Origin: Bacillus albus
GTDB lineage: Bacteria > Bacillota > Bacilli > Bacillales > Bacillaceae_G
Assembly (NCBI RefSeq): GCF_001884185.1
Contig: NZ_MAOE01000036.1
Span: 1 to 58,275, forward strand
DNA length: 58,275 bases
Direction: 5' to 3'
The notes under the pieces were generated by a model. The model ran no database searches and had not been told where the DNA came from. It worked only from the letters and a program-made list of their open reading frames with translations. Shown here piece after piece: positions 9,759 through 23,474 of the stretch. Made by a program: the position numbers and the translations under genes. Numbering within the stretch: position 1 is the first letter of the stretch; every line of letters begins with the position of its first letter.

Positions 9759-10121
9759 TTATACTAACTCGATAATTACCATTGGTGCTGCGTCTCCGCG
9801 ACGTGGACCAATTTTTGCAATACGAGTGTATCCGCCTTGGCGCTCAGCATAGCGTGGAGCTACATCAGCGAATAATTTTTGAAGTGCATCTTGACCAGTC
9901 TCAGCGTTAGCTACTTCATTGCGAATGAAAGCTGCTGCTTGACGACGAGCATGAAGATCTCCGCGTTTACCTAAAGTGATCATTTTTTCCACTACAGAAC
10001 GAAGTTCTTTTGCACGAGTTTCTGTCGTTTGGATGCGCTCGTTGATAATTAAATCAGTAGCTAAGTCACGTAACATAGCTTTACGTTGCGCACTTGTACG
10101 GCCTAATTTTCTGTATGCCAT
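9759..10121 (-). CDS. rplQ: 50S ribosomal protein L17
   Basis: A 120-residue L17, near the peptide exit tunnel on the large subunit. The family signature [20 protein letters not shown] and the C-terminal [14 protein letters not shown] are present. It follows rpoA by 35 bases and closes the alpha operon. Confidence 0.98.
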
Positions 10122-10156
10122 TCGTAGTTCCCTCCTTTGTTGATGGGTTTAAATCC

Positions 10157-11101
10157 TCAGTCGTCTTTACGTAAACCTAAACCTAATTCCTCAAGTTTAT
10201 GTTTAACTTCTTCTAAGGATTTACGTCCTAAGTTACGAACTTTCATCATATCTTCTTCTGTTTTGTTCGCAAGCTCTTGTACAGTATTAATTCCTGCACG
10301 TTTAAGGCAATTATAAGAACGAACAGAAAGATCTAGTTCCTCGATAGTCATCTCAAGAACTTTCTCTTTTTGATCTTCTTCCTTCTCAACCATAATCTCA
10401 GCATTTTGTGCTTCATCAGTTAAACCAACAAAGATATTTAAATGCTCAGTTAAGATTTTGGCACCTAAAGAGATAGCTTCTTTTGGCCCGATGCTTCCAT
10501 CCGTCCATACATCAAGCGTAAGCTTATCATAATTAGCCACTTGTCCGACACGTGTCTTTTCCACTTGGTAAGTCACACGTGATACTGGAGTATAAATAGA
10601 ATCAATAGGAATTACTCCTATTGGTTGATCTTCGCTTTTATTTGCATCAGCTGGCGTATACCCACGGCCACGCTTTGCAGTTAAACGCACGCGGAAATGC
10701 GCATCTTTTGCTAACGTTGCAATGTGTAAATCTGGATTTAAGATTTCTACATCACTATCGTGAGTAATATCAGCAGCTGTGACAATACCTTCGCCCTGCA
10801 CATCAATTTCCAACGTCTTCTCTTCTTCAGAGTAGATTTTAAGAGCTAACTTTTTCAAGTTTAAGATGATCGTTGTAACGTCTTCTACTACGCCCTCAAC
10901 TGTTGAAAATTCATGTAATACGCCATCGATTTGGATAGCAGTAACAGCGGCACCAGGGAGTGAAGATAAAAGAATACGACGTAAGGAGTTACCCAACGTA
11001 GTACCATATCCACGCTCAAGCGGTTCAATTACGAATTTACCATATTTAGCATCTTCGTTAAGTTCAACCGTTTCGATTTTCGGCTTTTCGATTTCAATCA
11101 T
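10157..11101 (-). CDS. rpoA: RNA polymerase alpha subunit
   Basis: A 314-residue alpha subunit. The N-terminal domain (about 1-230) holds the dimerisation motif [21 protein letters not shown] (split here by wording only); the C-terminal domain (about 245-314) has the helix-hairpin-helix region [15 protein letters not shown] that contacts UP elements and activators. An acidic linker (KEEDQKEK) joins them. It follows rpsK by 180 bases, unusually long within this cluster, and that gap holds a possible promoter and a structured leader. Confidence 0.99.
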
Positions 11102-11104
11102 TAA

Positions 11105-11240
11105 CTAAACCCTCCTTCAAAACGTCGAAACCCCGGTTAAACAAAGGTACAACCCCTGTCTAACCGAAAGTCCCCCTTAGGCAGTTCCCGATTGTGCACA
11201 ACAAGCGATGTTTCTGTACGAAATTTCTCGATAATGCATC
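11105..11240 (-). other. Structured leader between rpsK and rpoA
   Basis: Minus-strand sequence upstream of rpoA contains a dyad CGGTTA (11166-11161) / TAACCG (11139-11134) enclosing a smaller AGGGG/ACCTT arm, then the ribosome site GAAGGGAGGG. The sequence is more GC-rich than nearby spacers. It could be an autoregulatory leader for rpoA-rplQ or a processing site; no known family is recognised. Confidence 0.4.
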
Positions 11241-11246
11241 ATATCC

Positions 11247-11275
11247 ATTATAGACAAAAGGGAAAATTCTATACA
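11247..11275 (-). promoter_or_regulatory. Candidate internal promoter for rpoA-rplQ
   Basis: A consensus TATAAT at 11252-11247 with TGTATA at 11275-11270 (17-nt spacer). The -35 element is poor, so this is only a candidate, but a promoter here would explain the 180-base gap. Confidence 0.45.
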
Positions 11276-11281
11276 GAAAAA

Positions 11282-11692
<411 letters not shown>

Positions 11693-11695
11693 TTA

Positions 11696-12226
<531 letters not shown>

Positions 12227-12231
12227 CTATA

Positions 12232-12450
12232 TTATTTAAAACGGTACGTAATACGACCACGATTTAAATCGTACGGAGATAATTCTACCGTAACTTTGTC
12301 TCCTGGTAAAATACGAATGAAGTTCATACGGATTTTACCAGAAACGTGAGCCAATACGACATGCCCATTCTCTAATTCTACTTTGAACATAGCATTTGGC
12401 AACGTTTCAAGAACGGTACCTTCGACTTCAATTACATCATCTTTAGCCAT
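12232..12450 (-). CDS. infA: Translation initiation factor IF-1
   Basis: A 72-residue S1/OB-fold protein of exactly the usual length ([20 protein letters not shown]; ends RGRITYRFK). IF-1 binds the 30S A site and helps IF-2 and IF-3 during initiation. The ORF downstream of map in B. subtilis called ybzG is not present between map and infA here. Confidence 0.98.
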   Translation of the reverse strand: MAKDDVIEVEGTVLETLPNAMFKVELENGHVVLAHVSGKIRMNFIRILPGDKVTVELSPYDLNRGRITYRFK

Positions 12451-12518
12451 TCAATAGTTCTCCCTTCTTCAAATCAGTAACATTTTACACTGCTCTGAAA
12501 TCCCGGAGAGCCAGCTAC

Positions 12519-13264
12519 TTATAAAGTGGTAAGGATTTCGTATCCTGCTTCTGTAAGAGCAATCGTGTGCTCAAAATGGGCACACCATTTACCATCTACC
12601 GTTACCACTGTCCAGTCATCAGATAGTGTTTTTACATATCGTCTTCCTTGATTCACCATCGGCTCAACACAGATGACCATTCCCGGCTTTAATCTAGGGC
12701 CTCTATTTGGTGGACCATAGTGCGGGATTTGAGGGTCCTCATGTAAGTCTTGCCCGATTCCGTGACCAACATACTCCCTAACGATCGAGAATCCATTCTC
12801 TTCAGCATGGGTTTGAACCGCATGTGAGATATTTGATAATCTTTCGCCTGGTTTTACTTGTTCTAGACCAAGATACAACGATTTTTCTGTGACATCAAGT
12901 AGCTTTTGAACAGATTCAGAAATGTTTCCAACTGGATACGTCCATGCAGAATCGCCATGGTACCCATTGTATTTCGCACCAATATCGATACTGATGATAT
13001 CGCCCTCTTTGAGCTTGCGCTTCCCTGGAATTCCGTGTACAAGCTCTTCATTTACAGAAGCACATATGCTCCCCGGAAATCCGTTGTATCCTTTAAAAGA
13101 TGGCGTAGCACCATATTTTTGAATCGTCTTTTCCGCTATTTGATCGAGCTCTTTCGTTGTAATTCCTGGAGTAATGTGCTGTTTCAACTCTTGATGAGTT
13201 AAAGCAACGATCCTGCCAGCTTCTCGCATGATTTCTATCTCGCGAGGAGTTTTGCAGATTATCA

Positions 13265-13265
<1 letters not shown>
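12519..13265 (-). CDS. map: Methionine aminopeptidase, type I
   Basis: A 248-residue enzyme that removes the initiator methionine. The dinuclear metal ligands are visible: D in [14 protein letters not shown], the second D in GDSAW, H in YVGHGIG, E in CVEPM and E in HFEHT. The start codon overlaps the adk stop as TAATG, indicating translational coupling. Confidence 0.97.
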
Positions 13266-13927
<662 letters not shown>

Positions 13928-13971
13928 TCAGAGTACATGAGCATGTAGGGAAGATAACACTTCCCACTTAC

Positions 13972-15273
13972 TCACTGCTTGATAAACCCTTTGTAATGGC
14001 GTTTTACCAGTTGGCTTTCTAGCTGCTTCATTGTTTCTAAAGCAACGCCGACAACGATTAACATACTCGTTCCACCAATCTGTGCAGATGGAGGAAGATT
14101 TCCCAATTTCGTAAAGATAACTGGTAAGATTGCAATCGCTGCTAGGAAAATTGATCCTACAAAGGTCAAACGATACAAGATTTTTGTTAGATATTGTTCC
14201 GTATTCTTACCCGGACGAATACCTGGAACATATCCACCTTGCTTGTTTAGATTCTCTGACATTTGCTCTGGATTAACCTGAACAAACGCATAGAAATATG
14301 TGAAGGCTACAATGAGCGCAACATATATGATCATTCCCACTGGGTGAGAATAGTTAAAGTTTGCAATAATCCACTGCGATACATCATGTTTCGGGAAGAA
14401 CTGTGCAATAGTCGGAGGCGTAATTAAGAATGAAACAGCAAAAATTACTGGTATAACACCAGCACTATTTACCTTAAGGGGTAAATGCGTGTTTTGTGCT
14501 CCAGCATAACCACCATTTCCTCCTGTTACACGCTTCGCATATTGAATTGGGATCTTTCTAACAGCCTGTTGAATGAAAATAACACCCACAATAACTGCTA
14601 GCACAGCTAGTAAGATCAATGCAACTTTAACGATACTCATGAACAATTGATCTCCGATATTTTGAAACTGTTGCTGATACACTTGAGATATAACACTTGG
14701 GATCGCTGCGGCAATACCACCAAAGATAAGGATGGAAATACCATTACCTACACCTTTAGCTGTAATCTGTTCACCTAACCACATTAAAAATGCAGTACCA
14801 GCAGTCAGTACCGTAGCAATGTATAAATAAGTGCTCCAACCTGGATTCAAAATTAATTGCCCACCTACCATACCGTTAAAACCGATTGACATACCAAACC
14901 CCTGAATAAACGCAAGAACAATTGTAAAGTAACGCGTGAATTGCGTTAGTTTACGACGGCCCATTTCACCTTGCTTCGACCATTCCGAAAATTTAGGAAC
15001 AACATCCATCTGCAATAATTGCACGATGATGGATGCTGTAATATACGGCATGATTCCCATCGCAAAGATGGAGAAGTTTTTCAAGGCGCCACCGCCAAAT
15101 GTATTTAGGATACCTAAAGCATTTAATTGATCTTGTGCTTTCAGTACGTCTCCATTTGTAAATGGCACGGGGATAAACGTGCCAATCCTGAATACGATTA
15201 ACATCGCTAAAGTGAATAATATTTTACGTCTTATCTCAGCAACGCGCATAAAGTTGGAGATTGTACGAAACAT
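13972..15273 (-). CDS. secY: Preprotein translocase channel subunit SecY
   Basis: A 433-residue polytopic membrane protein with ten hydrophobic segments; the plug-region signatures FGGGALKNFSIFAMGIMPYI and the C-terminal cytoplasmic loop GKNTEQYLTKIL are present. Forms the SecYEG channel with SecE (41279-41458). Its ATG overlaps the rplO stop as TAATG. Confidence 0.98.
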   Translation of the reverse strand: MFRTISNFMRVAEIRRKILFTLAMLIVFRIGTFIPVPFTNGDVLKAQDQLNALGILNTFGGGALKNFSIFAMGIMPYITASIIVQLLQMDVVPKFSEWSKQGEMGRRKLTQFTRYFTIVLAFIQGFGMSIGFNGMVGGQLILNPGWSTYLYIATVLTAGTAFLMWLGEQITAKGVGNGISILIFGGIAAAIPSVISQVYQQQFQNIGDQLFMSIVKVALILLAVLAVIVGVIFIQQAVRKIPIQYAKRVTGGNGGYAGAQNTHLPLKVNSAGVIPVIFAVSFLITPPTIAQFFPKHDVSQWIIANFNYSHPVGMIIYVALIVAFTYFYAFVQVNPEQMSENLNKQGGYVPGIRPGKNTEQYLTKILYRLTFVGSIFLAAIAILPVIFTKLGNLPPSAQIGGTSMLIVVGVALETMKQLESQLVKRHYKGFIKQ

Positions 15274-15713
15274 TAGATCACCTCAACTGATCCGCCAGCT
15301 GCTTCAATTGCTTCTTTAGCACTTGAAGAGAACTTGTGCGCTTTAACAGTTAGTTTTTTCTCTACTGCGCCGCTTGCAAGAATTTTAACACCGTCGTTTA
15401 ATTTGCTGATAACGCCAGTTTCCAGCAATAATTCAGGTGTTACTTCTGTACCATCTTCAAAACGATTTAACGTTGATAAGTTTACAATAGCAAACTCTTT
15501 ACGGTTAATGTTTGTGAAGCCGCGTTTTGGTAAACGACGGAATAATGGAGTTTGACCACCTTCGAAGCCAAGACGAACACCGCCGCCAGAACGTGCGTTT
15601 TGTCCTTTATGACCTTTACCAGCAGTTTTACCGTTACCAGAACCGATACCACGACCGACACGGTTACGTACTTTACGAGAACCTTCTGCAGGTTTTAATT
15701 CATGAAGTTTCAT
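15273..15713 (-). CDS. rplO: 50S ribosomal protein L15
   Basis: A 146-residue L15. The N-terminal Gly/Arg-rich extension ([19 protein letters not shown]) penetrates 23S rRNA in known structures and is typical. The gene lies 33 bases after rpmD and couples to secY by a one-base stop/start overlap. Confidence 0.98.
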
Positions 15714-15746
15714 TCCCAGGCACCTCCTTATATTAATGAGTTATCC

Positions 15747-15929
15747 TTAAGCTTCTTTTACAGTTACAAGGTGAGAAACTTTGTTGATCATACCAAGAAT
15801 AGCAGGAGTTTCTTCCTTAACTACAGTTGAATTCAACTTTTTAAGACCTAAAGCTTCTACCGTCGCACGTTGATCTTGTGGACGACCAATTACACTACGA
15901 GTGAGGGTAATTTCTAACTTTTTCGCCAT
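15747..15929 (-). CDS. rpmD: 50S ribosomal protein L30
   Basis: A 60-residue protein with the L30 pattern ([23 protein letters not shown]). It sits between rpsE and rplO with short spacers in the spc operon. Confidence 0.98.
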
Positions 15930-15942
15930 TTGTTTTCCCTCC

Positions 15943-16443
15943 TTAACCTAGTAGCTCTTCTACAGATTTACCGCGTAATTTTGCAACATCTTCAGCGCGC
16001 TTAAGTTCGCTTAATCCGTTCACAGTAGCGCGAATCATGTTGATTGGTGTGTTAGAACCAAGAGATTTCGAAAGAATATCTTGTACACCAGCTAATTCAA
16101 GGACCGCACGAACAGGTCCACCAGCAATAACACCAGTACCCTCAGCAGCAGGCTTTAAGAATACTTCACCAGCGCCAAAATGACCGTTGATTGTGTGTGG
16201 AATTGTTGTACCAACTAATGGTACAGCGATTAAGTTTTTCTTAGCGTCTTCGATAGCTTTGCGGATTGCGTCTGGTACCTCTTGTGCTTTACCAGTACCG
16301 AATCCAACATGACCGTTTTTATCGCCAACTACAACTAGTGCAGCAAAGCGGAAACGACGACCACCCTTAACAACTTTCGCGACACGATTTATCGTAACTA
16401 CACGTTCTTCAAGTTCTAATTTACTTGGGTCAATGCGATGCAT
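15943..16443 (-). CDS. rpsE: 30S ribosomal protein S5
   Basis: A 166-residue S5, important for decoding fidelity. The loop [18 protein letters not shown] and the C-terminal [15 protein letters not shown] are present; the loop residues match the usual wild type, so no spectinomycin-resistance change is obvious. ATG 16443 was chosen over a TTG three bases upstream because it gives the standard length ([10 protein letters not shown]) and an 8-base spacing to AGGAGG. Confidence 0.98.
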
Positions 16444-16464
16444 CAATTTTCCCTCCTTTGACCA

Positions 16465-16827
16465 TTAAAATTGTAATCCAGCCTCACGAGCAGCTTCAGC
16501 TAGAGCTTTAACACGGCCATGGTATAAGTAACCACCGCGATCAAATACTACTTCTTTAACGCCTTTCTCTACAGCACGCTTAGCAACTGATTCTCCAACT
16601 TTCGTAGCAGCTTCAATATTGCTAGTACCGTTAAGAGCAAGGTCTTTATCAAGAGTAGATGCACTTACTAACGTTACACCATTCACATCATCAATAACTT
16701 GAGCGTAAATATGTTGGTTAGAACGGAACACGTTTAAACGTGGACGCTCTGCAGTACCAGTAAGTTTAGCACGTACACGTGCATGTCTTTTCTTACGAGT
16801 CGCATTTTTATCAGCTTTAGTGATCAT
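16465..16827 (-). CDS. rplR: 50S ribosomal protein L18
   Basis: A 120-residue L18, which binds 5S rRNA together with L5. Basic N-terminus ([16 protein letters not shown]) and the [21 protein letters not shown] end are typical. ATG 16827 with AGGAG eight bases upstream gives the standard length; a GTG at 16836 overlaps the ribosome site and is less likely. Confidence 0.98.
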
Positions 16828-16858
16828 TCTTGTCACTCCTTTCTCTCACCTAACGGGT

Positions 16859-17398
16859 TTACTTAGCAGTTTTACCTTCTTTACGACGAACAACTTCGCC
16901 TTCGTAACGAATACCTTTACCTTTGTAAGGCTCAGGAGCACGTACAGCGCGGATGTTAGCAGCGAATTCGCCAACACGTTGCTTGTCGATACCTTTGATT
17001 ACGATCTTTGTTGGTGCAGGTACTTCAACTTCAAGACCTGCTTCCGGAGTCATTTCTACTGGATGAGAATAACCTACGCTTAATACAAGTTTATCACCTT
17101 GTTTTTGAGCACGGTAACCAACACCGACTAATTCAAGTCCGCGTGCGAAACCTTCAGTTACACCTTCAACCATGTTTCCGATTAAAGCACGAGTTGTACC
17201 GTGTAATGCACGGTGTTCCTTCTGTTCAGATGGACGCTCAACTGTTAATGTATTCTCTTCAATTTTGATAAGCATATCAGCATTGAAAGTACGAGTTAAT
17301 TCACCTTTAGGGCCTTTTACTGTTACAGTATTGTCTTCTGCAACTGTAATAGTAACACCTGCAGGGATTTCAAGAATCTTTTTACCAATACGAGACAT
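16859..17398 (-). CDS. rplF: 50S ribosomal protein L6
   Basis: A 179-residue L6 with two homologous domains; the C-terminal signature [14 protein letters not shown] is present. It lies near the factor-binding centre of the large subunit. Normal position between rpsH and rplR. Confidence 0.98.
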   Translation of the reverse strand: MSRIGKKILEIPAGVTITVAEDNTVTVKGPKGELTRTFNADMLIKIEENTLTVERPSEQKEHRALHGTTRALIGNMVEGVTEGFARGLELVGVGYRAQKQGDKLVLSVGYSHPVEMTPEAGLEVEVPAPTKIVIKGIDKQRVGEFAANIRAVRAPEPYKGKGIRYEGEVVRRKEGKTAK

Positions 17399-17430
17399 GT
17401 GGTCACACCTCCGTTCGTTTTAAATATATA

Positions 17431-17829
17431 TTACCAAACGTATGCTACTACTTCTCCACCAGTTTGTAATTGACGAGCGTCTTTGTCTGTCATTACTCCC
17501 TTAGATGTAGAAACAAGAGCGATACCTAATCCGTTAAGTACACGTGGTACTTCGTCAGCTTTAGCGTAAACGCGTAAGCCAGGCTTACTGATACGTTTTA
17601 ATCCAGTGATTACACGTTCATTGTTTGCACCATATTTCAGGAAAATACGAAGGATACCTTGTTTGTTATCCTCGATGTATTCTACATCACGAATGAAACC
17701 TTCACGTTTTAAAAGTTCAGCGATCTCTTTTTTGATTTTAGAAGCAGGAACCTCTAATTTCTCATGACGTACCATGTTCGCATTACGGATGCGAGTAAGC
17801 ATGTCTGCAATTGGATCTGTCATCACCAT
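17431..17829 (-). CDS. rpsH: 30S ribosomal protein S8
   Basis: A 132-residue S8, a primary 16S rRNA binder. It begins [17 protein letters not shown] and contains the signature [16 protein letters not shown] 17829 is behind GGAGG; a longer frame to 17865 runs into the rpsN stop region and has no signal of its own. In enteric bacteria S8 represses the spc operon; whether that holds here cannot be seen. Confidence 0.98.
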
Positions 17830-17858
17830 GTGTTTTACCTCCTTCCCATTTGTGGGTT

Positions 17859-18077
<219 letters not shown>

Positions 18078-18617
18078 TTATTTTTGGAATGGCATACCGA
18101 ATTGTGTTAACAGTTCACGAGCTTCTTCATCAGTTTTCGCTGTAGTAACGATTACGATGTCCATACCGCGGACTTTGCTTACTTTATCATAATCAATCTC
18201 AGGGAAAATAAGTTGCTCTTTAACACCTAATGTGTAGTTTCCACGACCATCGAATGATTTCTTAGAAACACCACGGAAATCACGTACACGTGGTAAAGAA
18301 ACTGATACTAATTTGTCGAAGAACTCATACATTTGCTCGCCGCGTAAAGTTACTTTCGCACCGATTGGCATACCTTCACGAAGACGGAAACCAGCGATTG
18401 ATTTTTTAGCACGAGTTACAACAGGTTTTTGACCTGCGATTTGTGTTAATTCTTCTACTGCATTGTCTAAAGCTTTTGAGTTAGATACCGCGTCACCAAC
18501 ACCAGTGTTGATTACGATCTTTTCGATTTTCGGTACTTCCATCACAGATTTATAGTTAAACTTGCTCACTAGAGCAGGAGTAATTTCCTTTTGGAACTTC
18601 TCTTTAAGGCGATTCAA
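18078..18617 (-). CDS. rplE: 50S ribosomal protein L5
   Basis: A 179-residue L5, which anchors 5S rRNA and contacts P-site tRNA. Motifs [17 protein letters not shown] and [20 protein letters not shown] are characteristic. It follows rplX by 26 bases. Confidence 0.98.
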   Translation of the reverse strand: MNRLKEKFQKEITPALVSKFNYKSVMEVPKIEKIVINTGVGDAVSNSKALDNAVEELTQIAGQKPVVTRAKKSIAGFRLREGMPIGAKVTLRGEQMYEFFDKLVSVSLPRVRDFRGVSKKSFDGRGNYTLGVKEQLIFPEIDYDKVSKVRGMDIVIVTTAKTDEEARELLTQFGMPFQK

Positions 18618-18643
18618 TGAAGTGACCTCCTTTCTTAAGAAAA

Positions 18644-18955
18644 TTATTTATCTAATAATTCACCAGATTTTTTTGCAATACGAACTTTTTTACCATCTTC
18701 TACTTTGAAGCCTACGCGAGTAGGTTCACCTGTTTTCGGATCTAAAATCATAACGTTAGAAACGTGAATAGGTGCTTCTTTAGTAATAATTCCACCTTGT
18801 GGATTTAATTGAGATGGCTTAGAGTGCTTCTTAACGATATTGACACCCTCAACGATAACACGGTTTTGCTTTGGGAAAGCCACAAGGATAACGCCTTGTT
18901 TTCCTTTGTCTTTACCAGTGATTACCTGTACTTTATCACCTTTTTTTACATGCAT
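18644..18955 (-). CDS. rplX: 50S ribosomal protein L24
   Basis: A 103-residue L24 with an N-terminal KOW motif ([18 protein letters not shown]), an assembly initiator for the 50S subunit. ATG 18955 gives the usual start MHVKKGD and follows AGGAGG; the frame open to 18979 is not needed. Confidence 0.98.
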   Translation of the reverse strand: MHVKKGDKVQVITGKDKGKQGVILVAFPKQNRVIVEGVNIVKKHSKPSQLNPQGGIITKEAPIHVSNVMILDPKTGEPTRVGFKVEDGKKVRIAKKSGELLDK

Positions 18956-18993
18956 CTTAATTCTGCACCTCCTTAGCAAGGCAATACCTTAAA

Positions 18994-19362
18994 TTATAGA
19001 ACTTCTGGAGCTAAAGAAACGATCTTCATGAAGTTGCTATCACGTAATTCACGAGCTACTGGTCCGAAGATACGAGTACCACGTGGGCTCTTATCGTCTT
19101 TAATGATAACCGCTGCGTTTTCATCAAATTTGATGTAAGAACCGTCCGGACGACGAGCTCCGCTCTTCGTACGTACTACTACTGCTTTAACAACGTCACC
19201 TTTTTTAACAACGCCACCTGGTGTTGCTTGTTTTACCGTAGCAACGATAATGTCACCAATGTTAGCATATTTACGACCAGAGCCGCCTAATACTTTGATT
19301 GTTAAAAGTTCACGTGCACCAGAGTTGTCAGCAACTTTCAAACGAGATTCTTGTTGGATCAT
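18994..19362 (-). CDS. rplN: 50S ribosomal protein L14
   Basis: A 122-residue L14, located at the subunit interface. It begins [19 protein letters not shown] and contains the signature [20 protein letters not shown]. Standard position between rpsQ and rplX. Confidence 0.98.
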
Positions 19363-19405
19363 GTTATGAAACCTCCCTTCGGACTAAAAATTCCGATTCG
19401 TCTAT

Positions 19406-19669
19406 TTAGATAATAACCGCTTCTTCAACGATTTCAACTAAACGGAAACGCTTAGTAGCAGAAAGCGGGCGAGTTTCCATGATTTTAACGATATCGCCAA
19501 GTTTCGCTTGGTTTTGCTCATCATGGGCTTTGTACTTCTTAGAATACTTAACACGTTTTCCGTACAAGGAATGAGTTTTGTAAGTTTCAACTAAAACTGT
19601 AATCGTTTTGTCCATTTTGTCAGACACAACACGACCAGTATAAACTTTGCGTTGGTTACGTTCGCTCAC
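19406..19669 (-). CDS. rpsQ: 30S ribosomal protein S17
   Basis: An 87-residue OB-fold protein ([41 protein letters not shown]). It binds 16S rRNA early in 30S assembly. Follows rpmC by 20 bases. Confidence 0.98.
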
Positions 19670-19689
19670 TATGCAAACCTCCCCTCAAT

Positions 19690-20975
<1,286 letters not shown>

Positions 20976-20978
20976 CGA

Positions 20979-21320
20979 TTATCCCTCCTTCTTTTCTGAT
21001 ACCACAACTGTGATGTGGCTTGTGCGTTTGTTAATTTGGCTTGCACGACCCATTGCACGTGGACGGAAACGTTTTAACGTAGGACCTTCGTCAACGAAAA
21101 CTTTCTCAACAACTAGGTTGTTAATGTCCATTTCATAATTGTGCTCTGCATTTGCGATTGCAGATTTTAAAACTTTCTCTACAACTGGAGAAGCAGTTTT
21201 TGGTGTGTGGTTAAGGATAGCAATCGCTTCACCCACTTGCTTGCCTCGGATTAAGTCTACTACTAAACGAACTTTACGAGGAGCAATACGAACTGTTCTC
21301 GCTACTGCTTTAGCTTGCAT
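20979..21320 (-). CDS. rplV: 50S ribosomal protein L22
   Basis: A 113-residue L22, whose beta-hairpin (around [27 protein letters not shown]) lines the exit tunnel constriction and is a site of macrolide-resistance mutations; it looks wild type. ATG 21320 follows AGAGGAGG; an earlier frame start at 21338 overlaps the rpsS stop. Confidence 0.98.
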
Positions 21321-21337
21321 TGAAGTGCCTCCTCTCA

Positions 21338-21616
21338 TTATCTTCTAGTTTTCTTATCGTCAGCAAGGTGACCTTTATACGTACGAGTTGGTGCGAATTC
21401 ACCTAACTTATGGCCAACCATATCCTCAGTGATGTACACAGGTACGTGTTTACGACCATCATATACAGCGATTGTGTGTCCGATGAACTGAGGGAAGATT
21501 GTTGAACGGCGAGACCAAGTTTTAACAACTTGTTTTTGCTCAGATGCAACTAATTTTTCCATTTTGCTCATTAAGTGATCATCGACAAATGGTCCTTTTT
21601 TTAAGCTACGAGCCAT
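21338..21616 (-). CDS. rpsS: 30S ribosomal protein S19
   Basis: A 92-residue S19 of the 30S head ([18 protein letters not shown]; signature [14 protein letters not shown]). It pairs with S13 at the subunit bridge. Sixty bases separate it from rplB, and a hairpin sits in that gap. Confidence 0.98.
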
Positions 21617-21641
21617 TTTGGTGCCTCCCTTCGTGATTGGC

Positions 21642-21666
21642 GTACGGTTCTAGAAATGAACCGTAC
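21642..21666 (-). other. Perfect hairpin between rplB and rpsS
   Basis: GTACGGTTC / GAACCGTAC, a perfect 9-bp stem with a 7-nt loop, with no U tract behind it. It could be an mRNA processing or stabilising structure within the S10 operon. Confidence 0.5.
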
Positions 21667-21676
21667 TACAATCCCA

Positions 21677-22507
21677 TTATTTTTTACGACGACGAACGAT
21701 AAATTTGTCAGACGCTTTGTTTTTCTTACGAGTCTTGAATCCAAGAGTTGGTTTACCCCATGGAGACATTGGAGACTTACGTCCGATTGGAGAACGTCCT
21801 TCACCACCACCGTGTGGGTGATCAACCGGGTTCATTACAGAACCACGAACCGTTGGGCGTTTACCTAACCAGCGAGAGCGACCTGCTTTACCGATTTTGA
21901 TAAGTTCGTGTTGTTCGTTACCTACTTGACCGATTGAAGCGCGACAAGCAGATAATACAAGACGTACTTCACCAGAAGTTAAACGTACAAGTACGTATTT
22001 ACCTTCTTTACCAAGTACTTGAGCAGATGTACCAGCAGAACGAACTAATTGTCCGCCACGACCAGGCTTAAGCTCGATGTTATGAACAACAGTACCTACT
22101 GGAATGTTGATTAATGGTAATGCGTTACCGATTTTAATGTCAGCTTCTGGGCCAGACATAACTTCCATACCTACTTCTAAGTTCTTAGGAGCAAGAATGT
22201 AACGTTTTTCACCGTCAACGTAGTTAATTAATGCGATATTCGCAGAGCGGTTTGGATCGTATTCGATCGTAGCAACGCGTCCTGGAATTCCATCTTTGTT
22301 ACGCTTAAAGTCGATGATACGGTATTGACGCTTATGTCCGCCACCTTGATGACGTACAGTAATTTTACCTTGGTTATTACGACCAGCCTTCTTGCTTAAA
22401 GGAGCAAGTAATGACTTTTCGGGTCTGTCAGTCGTGATTTCAGCGAAATCATTCGTAGTCATATTACGACGACCGTTAGTAGTTGGATTATACTTTTTGA
22501 TTCCCAT
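21677..22507 (-). CDS. rplB: 50S ribosomal protein L2
   Basis: A 276-residue L2, needed for peptidyl-transferase centre assembly and subunit association. The conserved C-terminal signature around [19 protein letters not shown], including the key His, is present. Follows rplW by 28 bases. Confidence 0.98.
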   Translation of the reverse strand: MGIKKYNPTTNGRRNMTTNDFAEITTDRPEKSLLAPLSKKAGRNNQGKITVRHQGGGHKRQYRIIDFKRNKDGIPGRVATIEYDPNRSANIALINYVDGEKRYILAPKNLEVGMEVMSGPEADIKIGNALPLINIPVGTVVHNIELKPGRGGQLVRSAGTSAQVLGKEGKYVLVRLTSGEVRLVLSACRASIGQVGNEQHELIKIGKAGRSRWLGKRPTVRGSVMNPVDHPHGGGEGRSPIGRKSPMSPWGKPTLGFKTRKKNKASDKFIVRRRKK

Positions 22508-22535
22508 CTCAATTTCCCTCCTTCTTTAGTAAGAA

Positions 22536-22826
22536 TTAAACACCTTGGAAGATTTCGATTTCTTTGCTGTCAGCAGTTAGCTTAACGATTGCTTTACGAC
22601 GACGGCTAGTAAAACCAGCGTGACGACCAACGCGTTTTGCTTTCGGCTTGTAGTTCATGATGTTCACTTTTTCTACTTTAACACCAAAGATCGCTTCAAG
22701 AGCATCTTTAACTTCTGTTTTATTAGATTTAACGTCCACATCGAACGTGTATTTTTTTTCAGCCATCATTTCCATAGAACGTTCAGTGATAACTGGGCGC
22801 TTAATGATATCACGAGGATCTCTCAT
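22536..22826 (-). CDS. rplW: 50S ribosomal protein L23
   Basis: A 96-residue L23, the main docking protein for trigger factor and SRP at the exit tunnel. It begins [18 protein letters not shown]. Its first base overlaps the last base of rplD, indicating coupled translation. Confidence 0.98.
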
Positions 22827-23449
22827 TATGCAAGCACCTCCTCTACTTTTTCCACTGCCGCTTTTGTCATGATTAGCTTATCATGATGAAGCACGTCTAA
22901 AACGTTTACGCCATCAGCAGTGATTACTGTTACTCCAGGGATATTGCGAGCAGATAACTCTACAGATTCGTTTGCATCAGCAGTTACGATAAGAGCTTTC
23001 TTCTCAACAGTTAATCCTTTAAGTACTGCTAGCATGTCTTTTGTTTTTGGTGCATTTAACACTAGGTCTTCAAGAACTACAATGTTGTTCTCAACTACTT
23101 TAGTAGCTAATGCAGATTTGATTGCTAAACGACGAACTTTCTTAGGAAGTTTGTACGCATAGCTTCTTGGTGTAGGTCCGAATACCGTACCACCACCACG
23201 CCATTGAGGAGAGCGGATAGACCCTTGACGAGCACGTCCAGTTCCTTTTTGACGCCATGGTTTACGACCACCACCGCGAACTTCAGAGCGAGTTTTTACT
23301 TTGTGTGTACCTTGACGTAAAGATGCACGTTGCATCATTACAGCTTCGAAAAGTACAGCTTCATTTGGTTTGATACCGAAAATAGCTTCAGCTAATTCGA
23401 TTTCACCAACCTGTGAACCAGTTTGGTTATATACAGTAACTTTTGGCAT
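22826..23449 (-). CDS. rplD: 50S ribosomal protein L4
   Basis: A 207-residue L4 with the long basic loop ([20 protein letters not shown]) that lines the exit tunnel. In E. coli L4 represses the S10 operon through the leader RNA, but this control is not conserved in B. subtilis as far as I recall. Follows rplC by 25 bases. Confidence 0.98.
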
Positions 23450-23474
23450 TGGAATTCCTCCTTCCTATTGTGAA

